NCBI GenBank assembly: GCA_002708825.1
Contig: PAPF01000021.1
Span: forward strand, 1 to 34,874
DNA length: 34,874 nucleotides
Source of the DNA: Phyllobacteriaceae bacterium
GTDB taxonomy: Bacteria; Pseudomonadota; Alphaproteobacteria; Rhizobiales; Rhizobiaceae
Direction of reading: 5' to 3'
A model generated the notes under the pieces. That model was not told where the DNA came from, searched no databases, and saw only the letters and a program-made list of their open reading frames with translations. The position numbers and the translations under genes are program-made. Positions 28,801 through 34,874 of the stretch are shown in pieces. The first letter of the stretch is position 1, and each line of letters opens with the position of its first letter.

Positions 28801-29922
28801 GCGCTGAGCGCGTGCGCGACCGCGCTGAGCACCAGCGAACTGTCCCGTATCGTCGGTCGCGCGATCGATCGCGACGACCTCGAAGCGGAGCAACGAAATT
28901 TGTGGAATTTCGCCGGCCTGGCCCTGATGCCCGCGGACCTCGCGAACCAACTGTCCGAGGACGAGCAGGAAGCAGCTCTGTTGGCTCCCGGCGGGGATAT
29001 TGCCAAGGCATTTAACGACCTTTGCCCGGACATCGATTTCCTAGATTGCCTGAGGATCAAGGTTCTCGGCAAGAGACACCCCGCGAGGGATGACGACTGG
29101 CGGCGGTCAAATACCATAAGTGGAATTGTCAGGGCCGCAATCCGACGCCTTAGTACTTCGAAGTCGACCCACGCGGGAGAACGCTTGAAGACGCTCGCTC
29201 CACATATCCACGAAAGCTGGCATCCTCATATCGCTCATGCGGCTGCGGAACACGCTCGCAAGCTTCGCGACGACCACTACAGCGCGCCGTCCGTCGGCCA
29301 GCTCATGGACGCGCTTGCAAATGGTCCGCCGGCAAGTCCTTCCGACCTCGCCGCTATCGTTCTCGAAGAAGTCGAGAGATACAAGACGACGCTCAGAACT
29401 GGAAGCGAGGTGCCATGGAAGCGGTTCTGGAATACCGATGGCTATGGAGCAGCGACCGAACCCCAAATTGAAAATGAAGACCGAGACCGTCTGCTCGAAC
29501 TGCTTCGGCCGCAGTTCGAAAAGTATGGAGTTGCAGCGAGCCTCCCCGAGGCCCGTCGCGGCGAGAATACGAGAGCGGATGTTCTTCTGCTCAGTCACGC
29601 CGGAAATAACCTCCCGATCGAGGCCAAGCGACACTACAACGCTGAACTCTGGACGGCAGCTACCAGCCAGCTTGCAGGCTATGCTTCAGATGCCCAAGCG
29701 TGCGGCTTTGGAATCTACCTGGTCTTCTGGTTCGGGACGGAGTTCAGAACTCCGGCCAGAGGCGACGGCGCCGACGTCCCAGAGAGTGCTGAGGCGCTGG
29801 AGGAAATGCTTACCGAGGACCTGCCTGTTGAGATGAAGGACAAGTTGACCGTAGTCGTTTTGGACGTGTCTCGGCCAGAATCGATGATTGCGGCAACGGA
29901 AAAACGTCGAAAGAAGTCTTGA
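25900..29922 (+). CDS. Giant STAND/NACHT-like ATPase with C-terminal PD-(D/E)XK nuclease motif
   Basis: 1340 residues. Almost at the N-terminus are a P-loop GEPGAGKST (36-44), Walker B YLDALDEYR (76-84) and RLTCRAEDWR (109-118, sensor-like Arg); this is the NACHT/STAND pattern. The middle ~900 residues are helical, with repeated Ala/Leu/Arg helix pairs, fitting a sensor of HEAT/ARM-like repeats. The C-terminus has RADVLLL (D1227), then LPIEAKRHYN (E1241, K1243) and TSQLAGY, a PD-(D/E)XK nuclease core. Avs-type antiviral STAND proteins usually carry the effector first; here it is last. ATG at 25954 has a better ribosome binding site and would keep the P-loop. Antiphage role is inference. Confidence 0.85.
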   Translation: MESASLDRRVAVQTKGETMVHPLSHLRDRPYVVLLGEPGAGKSTALRYEAAAEGGEAVTCREVMNGTPLSSSGTAYLDALDEYRSGDGAKDKLLQLASAISTRNIRRWRLTCRAEDWRDAADIKAMRRAANNEPITVAHLLPLEEDEAQTILEALGQPDPKKFVQEARVRGADAFLENPLSLRLLQSVVVSNGNWPTTRFELFDKAIWALAHEHDLERETDPRPSADEIIEAASAICFHFLASGARALWRSNSLPPGSADTEYVRIHALRLGSTIAEATLDTALFRGEGHAFQPFHRTVAEFLAARFLARRVVGAGAPAFPLRRATALITGNDHKAPSELRGLYAWFAAHLHNQGDPSGARRLIERDAATVLVYGDAAVFDTAGRKQILVNLDREDPYFLASQDDATVLGGLAADDLADDFIAILDADVRSHLQVTVLQALADGPPVARVSEKLREIALAKDRPLWMRERAAEVLVAKPADQNAVRRALIDDLCALSPDRSQLAIRARVLAGIPTNEIRTAELRQLLLDFDALPARSRDDDDIDDTGSLVPLSIALRRSPRADLFDDGIGSVLNQGQHKSEVQSLLNQALVAAIRANPEITAARLWSWLDNVREHRWDMLDSDVVEAIRGWIDRDTDRRELELFVAIMDDSPSDEGPWMVSNQYISTARRLPSDALIKGLLELAKTEKTGRQRKRMFQIVAYAARSETHWPSWQDTIVSQLKQEGRFKGFIKSLLSDPNAAWKKREATRKAKQERETASSREKNITELSPNVDTIASGAPGQFGVLSWAAEHYRNSRIREDQQPLEKIIKYTNDEIAAAIAEGFVQFAIHTDIKVGVEDLGKAAARNGTYPQEHVVAAGLHQALLHGRENDLSTAPLIIALVGLRESYFSRDEAPSIAAWAVSRLARDADQGVDLMFKYWNAALDAGDDGLDGLHHLTSAGEPALVRKSLASLLDERPNLPIQALRQALSACATALSTSELSRIVGRAIDRDDLEAEQRNLWNFAGLALMPADLANQLSEDEQEAALLAPGGDIAKAFNDLCPDIDFLDCLRIKVLGKRHPARDDDWRRSNTISGIVRAAIRRLSTSKSTHAGERLKTLAPHIHESWHPHIAHAAAEHARKLRDDHYSAPSVGQLMDALANGPPASPSDLAAIVLEEVERYKTTLRTGSEVPWKRFWNTDGYGAATEPQIENEDRDRLLELLRPQFEKYGVAASLPEARRGENTRADVLLLSHAGNNLPIEAKRHYNAELWTAATSQLAGYASDAQACGFGIYLVFWFGTEFRTPARGDGADVPESAEALEEMLTEDLPVEMKDKLTVVVLDVSRPESMIAATEKRRKKS

Positions 29923-29946
29923 CCTCATTCCCTGCGACGCCGAAGA

Positions 29947-31014
29947 CTAATTTGATGCGGACGCGGTAGCCCCGAGAGCCGGCGGGCAAGCGGGACATGC
30001 AATCGATGGTGCGGAGCGCTCTTGACGGGCCACGGTGCGTAGGACTGGCCGACCTTTCATAATTGCATTGATTTGATTTTGGAACTCCCACGCCTCGACT
30101 GAATACATGCCGCCTCGCGCACCCTCGAAGCCGCAGTTCCATGCGGCGAGAACCTGCCCGAAGCGAAGTGCCTCGGACAATCCTTGAGCATCCATCTCCC
30201 TTAATCCCGAAAGTCCTCGCGAAGCTGCACGAGCCAGAATGCCGGCCGTGCACCAGTCTCCCGAGCCACAGGTATCAATGACGCGCGGCGCAGGGACAGA
30301 GGGGCAGAGACTCCAATCGGAAATCTGACCGGCGAGACGGTGCCTGTATCGCAGCCCTTGCGAACCAAGCGTCTGAATTTCGAGGAGTGTGGCACTTGAG
30401 TCGGTCATAGCGCCACCCGCCTCGGAAAGGCGCTGATCGGAGTACTTCACGACATGCGCGATCTTCATCGCCTCCGCAAACTGCTTTTCGTCAGATTTGC
30501 CCGACGGTTCAAACACAACCACGGCCCCGGCATGTGCGGCCTCCGCCGCGAGCGAAAGCGCTGCCCTTGACAGCCGGTCCATAAAAAACACCGAAGAGCC
30601 AGGTAGGTCCCGAGCGACTTCTTCCACTGCATGCTGCGTCACGGGCCTATAGCTGGGCAGACGTTTTCCGCAATGTGGACACGTCCAAAGGAACCGATGT
30701 GTCGGCGAACCATCGCGAGCTCGCTTAATTTGCTGAATGATAATCGGAGTGTGGCCCGTCGGAGCGCAATTGGTATGATCCAGGCTCACTCCCCACCTGA
30801 CCAGGTCAGCCCGAACACGTTCGGATGCAGGATCACCATTCATTCGAGCGATCGGGTAGGCATCCCAGCCCAAGTACCGCATGATGGTAAGAACGTTGCC
30901 ACACGTCCCGCCAGCCCACGAATGCACTGGCGCGTCACTGTCGAGTCCGATGACAAGATCGAGGGCGATCAAACCCGTGCCAAAGATCTTCGGCCTTTCG
31001 CCCGAGTGATTCAT
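29947..31014 (-). CDS. PfkB/ribokinase-family kinase with CxxC insert
   Basis: 355 residues. Ribokinase-fold signatures: GTGLIALDLVIG near the N-terminus, AGGTCGNVLTIMRYLGW (34-50, sugar-binding GG) and the C-terminal DTCGSGDWCTAG (247-258, the DTxGAGD anion hole and catalytic Asp253). In the lid region there is an unusual insert, FLWTCPHCGKRLPSYRP (C112, C115), a possible half zinc knuckle. The family phosphorylates sugars or nucleosides. It is last in the four-gene operon with a phosphoribosyltransferase-like protein and an ORC-type ATPase, overlapping the previous gene by four bases. A nucleoside or nucleotide-derived substrate is therefore plausible (inference). It converges on the STAND gene, 24 bases apart. 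Confidence 0.82.
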   Translation of the reverse strand: MNHSGERPKIFGTGLIALDLVIGLDSDAPVHSWAGGTCGNVLTIMRYLGWDAYPIARMNGDPASERVRADLVRWGVSLDHTNCAPTGHTPIIIQQIKRARDGSPTHRFLWTCPHCGKRLPSYRPVTQHAVEEVARDLPGSSVFFMDRLSRAALSLAAEAAHAGAVVVFEPSGKSDEKQFAEAMKIAHVVKYSDQRLSEAGGAMTDSSATLLEIQTLGSQGLRYRHRLAGQISDWSLCPSVPAPRVIDTCGSGDWCTAGILARAASRGLSGLREMDAQGLSEALRFGQVLAAWNCGFEGARGGMYSVEAWEFQNQINAIMKGRPVLRTVARQERSAPSIACPACPPALGATASASN

Positions 31015-32120
31015 GGGGTGTGTCCTTTCTTCAGCCTGGGGCGCGGCTGCGGGTAGACCTCTCCCTCCAACCAGACATGAATAATATGGGGCGTCGGCGA
31101 AGCGAGGTCCGCGGACGCATCGAAACCATACCCTATCGATTCGAGGTAAGCGACTGGTAAATCTCGCTCGAGTGCAGCCATCAATGCACCGAGGGACATC
31201 ACTTTGCTCCCTAATGGAGAGAGAACCAAGATCGATCCTCCCGCATCGCGGAACACCGGCTTGCGCAAATCATCCAAGCGCAGAATAGTGCGATAAAGGT
31301 GCAGAGGGTCCTGTTCATCAGCGTATACGACGTCGCGGGCATCGACTGACCAGCCGCTTTCGAACTCTCCCAAATATTCCTCTGCCAGCAAGTCACCGAG
31401 GCGTGGGTCTCGCGCCGGAAAAGGCAGGATCGGGCATGTGTCGTGCGGGGCAACGAAATCGTGGACTCGAGAAAGAGCCTGCTGGCGCCCCATTGCAAGC
31501 TGTGGCAGCCACAACTTCGCTGCCCGGGAGGCAGCGTCTAGCGTCAGCCCTCCCTTGAACCCATGAACATAGCCCGGGACGTCACTCGCCACAGAGGATA
31601 TTTGCGCGTCAAGATTGGGATCATGCGACACAAACAGATGAAGGTTCTGCGGATCCTTGCCTCGATTAATCCGCTCAACGAACAATCTGATCAAAGGGAA
31701 CGCTGTGCCCACCGAAAGGGCGCTGATGTCGACGATCACGTCCGTTACTGTGCTCAGATCGTGACGCGACACGCCCAGTGTAACATTGCGCCCACCGACA
31801 ACAGCGCCATCAGCGCCGAAGATTTCGACGGCAAGGATATCATTCGAGGGGAGCAGCGTCTGAAGCTTCTCAATATTCTTCTCGGCGCGGCGGGTGAGTT
31901 CGGCGTCTGGATTGGGCCTGTTCTCTCTGATGAACAATGCTTGAGCATCGGCACCGGCCGCAGCCAGACGTTCAGCGATCTGGGTTGCGCGTGGATCAAA
32001 TCCACCACCTGCGATTAACAACGCTTTCCTGCCGGTCTGCGAGAAGTACTCGGACGCGAAGCTTTCAGCTTCTGAGCCATCGTGCGATACGCACGGATCC
32101 CATCGCCATCCATGCGCCAT
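31011..32120 (-). CDS. Unrecognised 369-residue protein of the PRTase/ORC operon
   Basis: No family recognised. The pattern looks like an alpha/beta Rossmann-type fold: KALLIAGGGFDPRATQIAER (residues ~32-51) resembles a nucleotide- or sugar-binding first strand and Gly loop, followed by DVIVDISALSVGTAFPLIR, HLFVSHDPNLDAQI and a second half with SILVLSPLGSKVMSLGAL and PVAYLESIGYGFDAS. No membrane segments and no signal peptide. The start overlaps the AAA ATPase stop by one base (TAATG) and the stop overlaps the PfkB gene start by four bases (ATGA), so it is tightly tied to both. It may be the effector or a sensor domain of the system; this is not supported by a known motif. Confidence 0.75.
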   Translation of the reverse strand: MAHGWRWDPCVSHDGSEAESFASEYFSQTGRKALLIAGGGFDPRATQIAERLAAAGADAQALFIRENRPNPDAELTRRAEKNIEKLQTLLPSNDILAVEIFGADGAVVGGRNVTLGVSRHDLSTVTDVIVDISALSVGTAFPLIRLFVERINRGKDPQNLHLFVSHDPNLDAQISSVASDVPGYVHGFKGGLTLDAASRAAKLWLPQLAMGRQQALSRVHDFVAPHDTCPILPFPARDPRLGDLLAEEYLGEFESGWSVDARDVVYADEQDPLHLYRTILRLDDLRKPVFRDAGGSILVLSPLGSKVMSLGALMAALERDLPVAYLESIGYGFDASADLASPTPHIIHVWLEGEVYPQPRPRLKKGHTP

Positions 32121-34033
32121 TATTTGGCCTCGCCCAGCAAACGGGTGAGGTCTTCCACGCGTCGTTCAAGGAACCCTCCCCTTTTCAGGGTCAACCCGCT
32201 CTTGATGAGAACAACCCCGGATAGTTCGATGAGACACCAGATCTTGTTTTTCGCACCATGGTTCGGAATTAGGACAAAGGCGTTGTAGGCCACACCGAAC
32301 TGAAGCACCTTTGCAAGGTCAGGGCGCAACTTTGGGATCTGATCGAATTCTTCCTGAGGAATCCCGAAGGCGTTGGCGCCTCCATTCAGCGACGCGTTGC
32401 CCTCCAAGCTTTTTTCAATGCACTGGTCGGCGATCCCCTGTGACAGCCGTTTCACAAGATGATGGAGAGGGAAATCCCATTCGCGGATCATCTCCTCCGC
32501 GCGATCGCGCAGCAGGTTATGTTGGACCTGACTGGTAAGTGTCGGCGCCTTCGACCGGATCAACTGAGTTTCCGACTGCGCGACGAGCCTTGCTGCGAGG
32601 TGAAGGAACTGCTCTGCGTTCTCCGAACTCGCGTCACAGAGCGTGTCGATGCCATAGTAATATGGTCGGTCGAATTGATGCAGCAGATGAATCTTGGCGC
32701 CGTCAGCGATCGCCGCGCTGGCTGTCACAGGTCGAGAAGGCTCGAGATCGGTCGCTTCTTCGAAGAGACCGCGTTGGGGGACTCGGTTTGCATATCGTTC
32801 GAGAAGTATGGCGAGCATCGCCAGCCTTAGGTCGTTGGAAGGCTCGCCACTTTTCGCCAGGTATTCCGAAACCTCCCGTTCGAGCGCCTCTCGACGCTCA
32901 GCAGTAATCGAATTTCGTCGCTGAATTGTGTCGACTTTTTTCGCAAGCCTGTCAGCCTTAGAAGGTGGAAGATCGTCGACATGCGTCGAGAGGAGATCGC
33001 CAAGCGTGTTCAGGCCCCGACGGTTGAAGACGTCCATCTGACTGAGATATCGGCCGGCCATGTCCTTCGCCATCTTGCGGAAGGCTCGCCGTTGACTCGA
33101 TCTCCCCTCGCTGCTTTGCATCCAGATGGTGGTGATCTCACGTGCACGCTTTAGGCCGGGTTCGCTCTCGTCAAAGACATTCTGTCCCTCAATAAGGACA
33201 TCCGCGGGGGCCAACGCATCCAAGCGGGTCAGTATCCACCGGGCCACCCGCAATTCCCTGCGGGCAAGCCACCGTTGGAGCGCAAGCAATTGGTTTGGGT
33301 GTAAGAAATGTGCATCGTCGAAGACAACCAACGGTATGAGTTCGAGGTCGCCAGACCCATCCTTGACCCGGAACGCGTCTATGACATCCAGTGGTCGATA
33401 CGCTGCCGCCGCCGCATTCTGTTCGACCTCATCTATGTCTGGAGGAACAAGGGCGGCAGAGATTTCGTAAATCGCAGTTTCCATTTCTCTGGCGCGACGC
33501 TGCAGGCCGATACCGTTTGCACCGCCGATAGCTTCAAGGGCAGCATCGGCATCGGGGCGGGCGACGATCTCGATGTTCTCAAGGCTAATGCCGGCTGCCT
33601 GCGCATCACGGAGCCACGCCAGCACAGCTCGTGCCTGAAGCAGCGCGACTGTCAGTGAAGACTTTAGGCTGTCCGGATACGGGAACTCCCAAAACTCGCG
33701 ATACTCACTTTCAAGCGAGATCCGGCAGCCGATAACAGCGGGCCGGCCGTCACGAATCGCGGCACAAGAGGTGAGCGCGTCGATCAAAGTCTTGTAGGTT
33801 TCGAATCCGCGATTCCGAAGCAAGACCTGAAGCGTTGAGAACTTGAACAATCTCGCGAGAGTCGTCTTCCCGCTTCCGGGCGTCCCGATGACCATTGCTA
33901 GCCGATCATAGAGCTTTCCCTCCTTCGCCGGCTTCTTGAAAAACGTAGACAATGGTTCCGGTGTTACGACAGCCAGGAAGGCCTCGTCTTGCAGCAGGTA
34001 CTCGGTCGCGCGCTTTTCAAATGGATTTACCAA
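32120..34033 (-). CDS. ORC/CDC6-type AAA ATPase
   Basis: 637 residues. Opens NPFEKRATEYLLQDEAF, a start I recognise from the ORC-CDC6 family AAA ATPases of conflict systems; P-loop GTPGSGKTT (50-58), Walker B LVVFDDAHFLHP (about 235-246), an arginine-bearing RWILTRLDAL sensor segment, then a long helical region and a C-terminal domain near AYNAFVLIPNHGAKNKIWC and LIELSGVVLIKSG. It lies 7 bases downstream of the truncated phosphoribosyltransferase gene. Such ATPases are thought to sense invaders and drive assembly or activation of associated enzymes; the specific trigger is unknown. Confidence 0.8.
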   Translation of the reverse strand: MVNPFEKRATEYLLQDEAFLAVVTPEPLSTFFKKPAKEGKLYDRLAMVIGTPGSGKTTLARLFKFSTLQVLLRNRGFETYKTLIDALTSCAAIRDGRPAVIGCRISLESEYREFWEFPYPDSLKSSLTVALLQARAVLAWLRDAQAAGISLENIEIVARPDADAALEAIGGANGIGLQRRAREMETAIYEISAALVPPDIDEVEQNAAAAAYRPLDVIDAFRVKDGSGDLELIPLVVFDDAHFLHPNQLLALQRWLARRELRVARWILTRLDALAPADVLIEGQNVFDESEPGLKRAREITTIWMQSSEGRSSQRRAFRKMAKDMAGRYLSQMDVFNRRGLNTLGDLLSTHVDDLPPSKADRLAKKVDTIQRRNSITAERREALEREVSEYLAKSGEPSNDLRLAMLAILLERYANRVPQRGLFEEATDLEPSRPVTASAAIADGAKIHLLHQFDRPYYYGIDTLCDASSENAEQFLHLAARLVAQSETQLIRSKAPTLTSQVQHNLLRDRAEEMIREWDFPLHHLVKRLSQGIADQCIEKSLEGNASLNGGANAFGIPQEEFDQIPKLRPDLAKVLQFGVAYNAFVLIPNHGAKNKIWCLIELSGVVLIKSGLTLKRGGFLERRVEDLTRLLGEAK

Positions 34034-34040
34034 GTCGCAC

Positions 34041-34779
34041 CTATACGTGTCTCTGGCGGCGACGGAAAAGCGGACTCATCGCTGGCGCAATCGTGCCACC
34101 TTCCCGTTCTCCGCCCTCGGTTTCGGCCCACAGCAGCGCCACCGAGTTGTTTGGCGTGTTGTGATCCAAGATCAACGGCAAAGCGCAGCCGGCGTATCCG
34201 AGCCCCAAATGCGTCACTCCACCGACGTCTGTGTGTTTCGTTCGGATGGCAGGGTCATAGTAGATGTTCGTCAACTCGATGAAGTCATCGAAGTTGTTCC
34301 CCGGCGTATTTATGGGCAGATTTTTAGGCAGGATCGTTCCGAAGGAGAAATGAACTTCTGATGCCCAGCCTTCGATCTGAAATGCCGATCGCGCCTCTTT
34401 TTCACGTTCAACTGCTGTTTGCGATGCCGCAAACGTGCCGATATGATGATGAATGCAGAGCTGCCAATCGTCCGAAAAGATCTTCCTGTCTGCAAGCTGA
34501 TCCTGCGCATGGAAGATCGATTCTTTGAACTTATTGAGTTTACCTGACCACTTCTTCTTCTCGTCGTTGTAGCGAAGGAAAGACGATCCACTACCCATAA
34601 AATCGTCGATCAGGTAGACAAGCCGAAACCTCGCATCTGCATCTTCAACGGCCTCGCCCAACTGACTAAGCAGGTCCTGCCATTTCTCCGTATCGAGCTG
34701 GGTTGAAACGACCATCTGCTCGTTGTTCAGGACCCCAACATTGCTGTGCCTCAGTCCGTCGATCCGCGCCCCGTCGCTA
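34041..34779 (-). pseudogene. Phosphoribosyltransferase-like (PRTase-CE type) protein, N-terminus cut by an IS
   Basis: About 245 residues remain. The PRPP-binding motif of type I phosphoribosyltransferases is clear: FRLVYLIDDFMGSGSSF (acidic pair DD then GSGSS). Later segments HLGLGYAGCALPLILDHNTP and NNSVALLW match the conserved end of the PRTase-CE family of predicted conflict systems as I recall it. The 5' end is missing: the frame runs straight into an IS5-family element at ~34780, and the only upstream start (TTG at 34793) lies in the IS. Intact relatives should have a further N-terminal part. It is first in the four-gene operon, so the insertion may also remove the promoter. Confidence 0.75.
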
Positions 34780-34874
34780 GGTCCTGTTGACAAAAGACGG
34801 CAACCAGAGCCGCACCGCAGCCAAGCATAGGAAGCCGAGGAAAGACTTTGCGGTCTTGTCGTAGCGGGTGGCGA
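34777..34874 (-). mobile_element. IS5-family element, 3' end of the transposase (partial)
   Basis: Minus-strand frame from the right edge reads ATRYDKTAKSFLGFLCLAAV, then RLWLPSFVNRT and TAG at 34777, the typical C-terminal tail of IS5/IS427-group transposases (TRYDKTAxxFLxxxxLAA). The stop codon falls at or just beyond the element end; GTCCTGTTGAC (34781-34791) probably belongs to the terminal inverted repeat. The target sequence CTAG at the junction may be a duplicated target, but the other end is outside the window. Confidence 0.75.

Noticed and set aside
1-34874. CRISPR array or tRNA attachment site
   Set aside because: No regularly spaced direct repeats and no tRNA-like sequence seen on either strand.

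Overview
The window is high-GC proteobacterial DNA carrying accessory genes throughout: metal and thiol stress genes up to about 23.5 kb, then an anti-phage/defence block to the right edge. I see no tRNA, rRNA or housekeeping genes. An alphaproteobacterium, probably of the order Hyphomicrobiales, is most likely. The basis is family content (DUF1127, ChrB-N, DUF6088-type AbiEi), tightly packed ATGA-coupled operons, and a short palindromic element inside the P-type ATPase gene whose core resembles the dispersed palindromes I know from Mesorhizobium-like genomes. This is inference, not a database result.

Region 1 (1-5.2 kb, minus strand) is an envelope operon read right to left: a c-type cytochrome with an extra C-terminal domain, a Tat-exported Asp-box (BNR) protein, a DUF411 metal-binding protein, a 45-residue membrane peptide, a second cytochrome c, a CcmG/DsbE thioredoxin and a TlpA thioredoxin that runs off the left edge. 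Nearly all junctions overlap or are a few bases apart. A small secreted Cys-rich protein lies upstream, followed by about 700 bases of mostly non-coding DNA.

Region 2 (5.2-8.9 kb, minus) is one operon: ChrB N-terminal-domain protein, DUF1127 peptide, COG4280-like membrane protein, two-helix peptide, CrcB/Fluc fluoride channel, CrcB-DUF190 fusion and a CDF-like transporter. A promoter with a palindrome between its -35 and -10 sits directly before chrB. A decayed tyrosine recombinase remnant marks the next boundary.

Region 3 (9.3-12.6 kb) has a PAP2 phosphatase, an acyltransferase-3, a DUF2269/CopD-like membrane protein and a small membrane peptide on the minus strand. A TetR-type regulator on the plus strand is truncated where it meets the broken end of a CcdA-like gene.

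Region 4 (12.4-23.5 kb) is a mercury and related metal island. A MerR protein with the Tn501-type cysteine spacing (C82/C117/C126) is fused to an HMA domain. Two near-identical Tn501-type mer boxes lie in front of it and in front of a downstream secreted protein and P1B-ATPase. A separate mer operon (merT, merP-like, tiny CC-motif peptides, merF, merA, a glutathione-reductase-like flavoprotein) diverges from a second, stand-alone merR across a different type of MerR box.

Region 5 (24-34.9 kb) is a defence island. It holds an AbiE-type toxin-antitoxin pair with an autoregulatory-looking inverted repeat. A 1340-residue STAND/NACHT-like ATPase with a C-terminal PD-(D/E)XK nuclease motif follows on the plus strand. 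Facing it is a four-gene minus-strand operon: a phosphoribosyltransferase-like protein (PRTase-CE type), an ORC/CDC6-type AAA ATPase, an unrecognised 369-residue protein and a PfkB-type kinase with a CxxC insert. The phosphoribosyltransferase gene is cut at its 5' end by an IS5-family element at the right edge. This operon is the best candidate for a little-described system, and here it is probably damaged.
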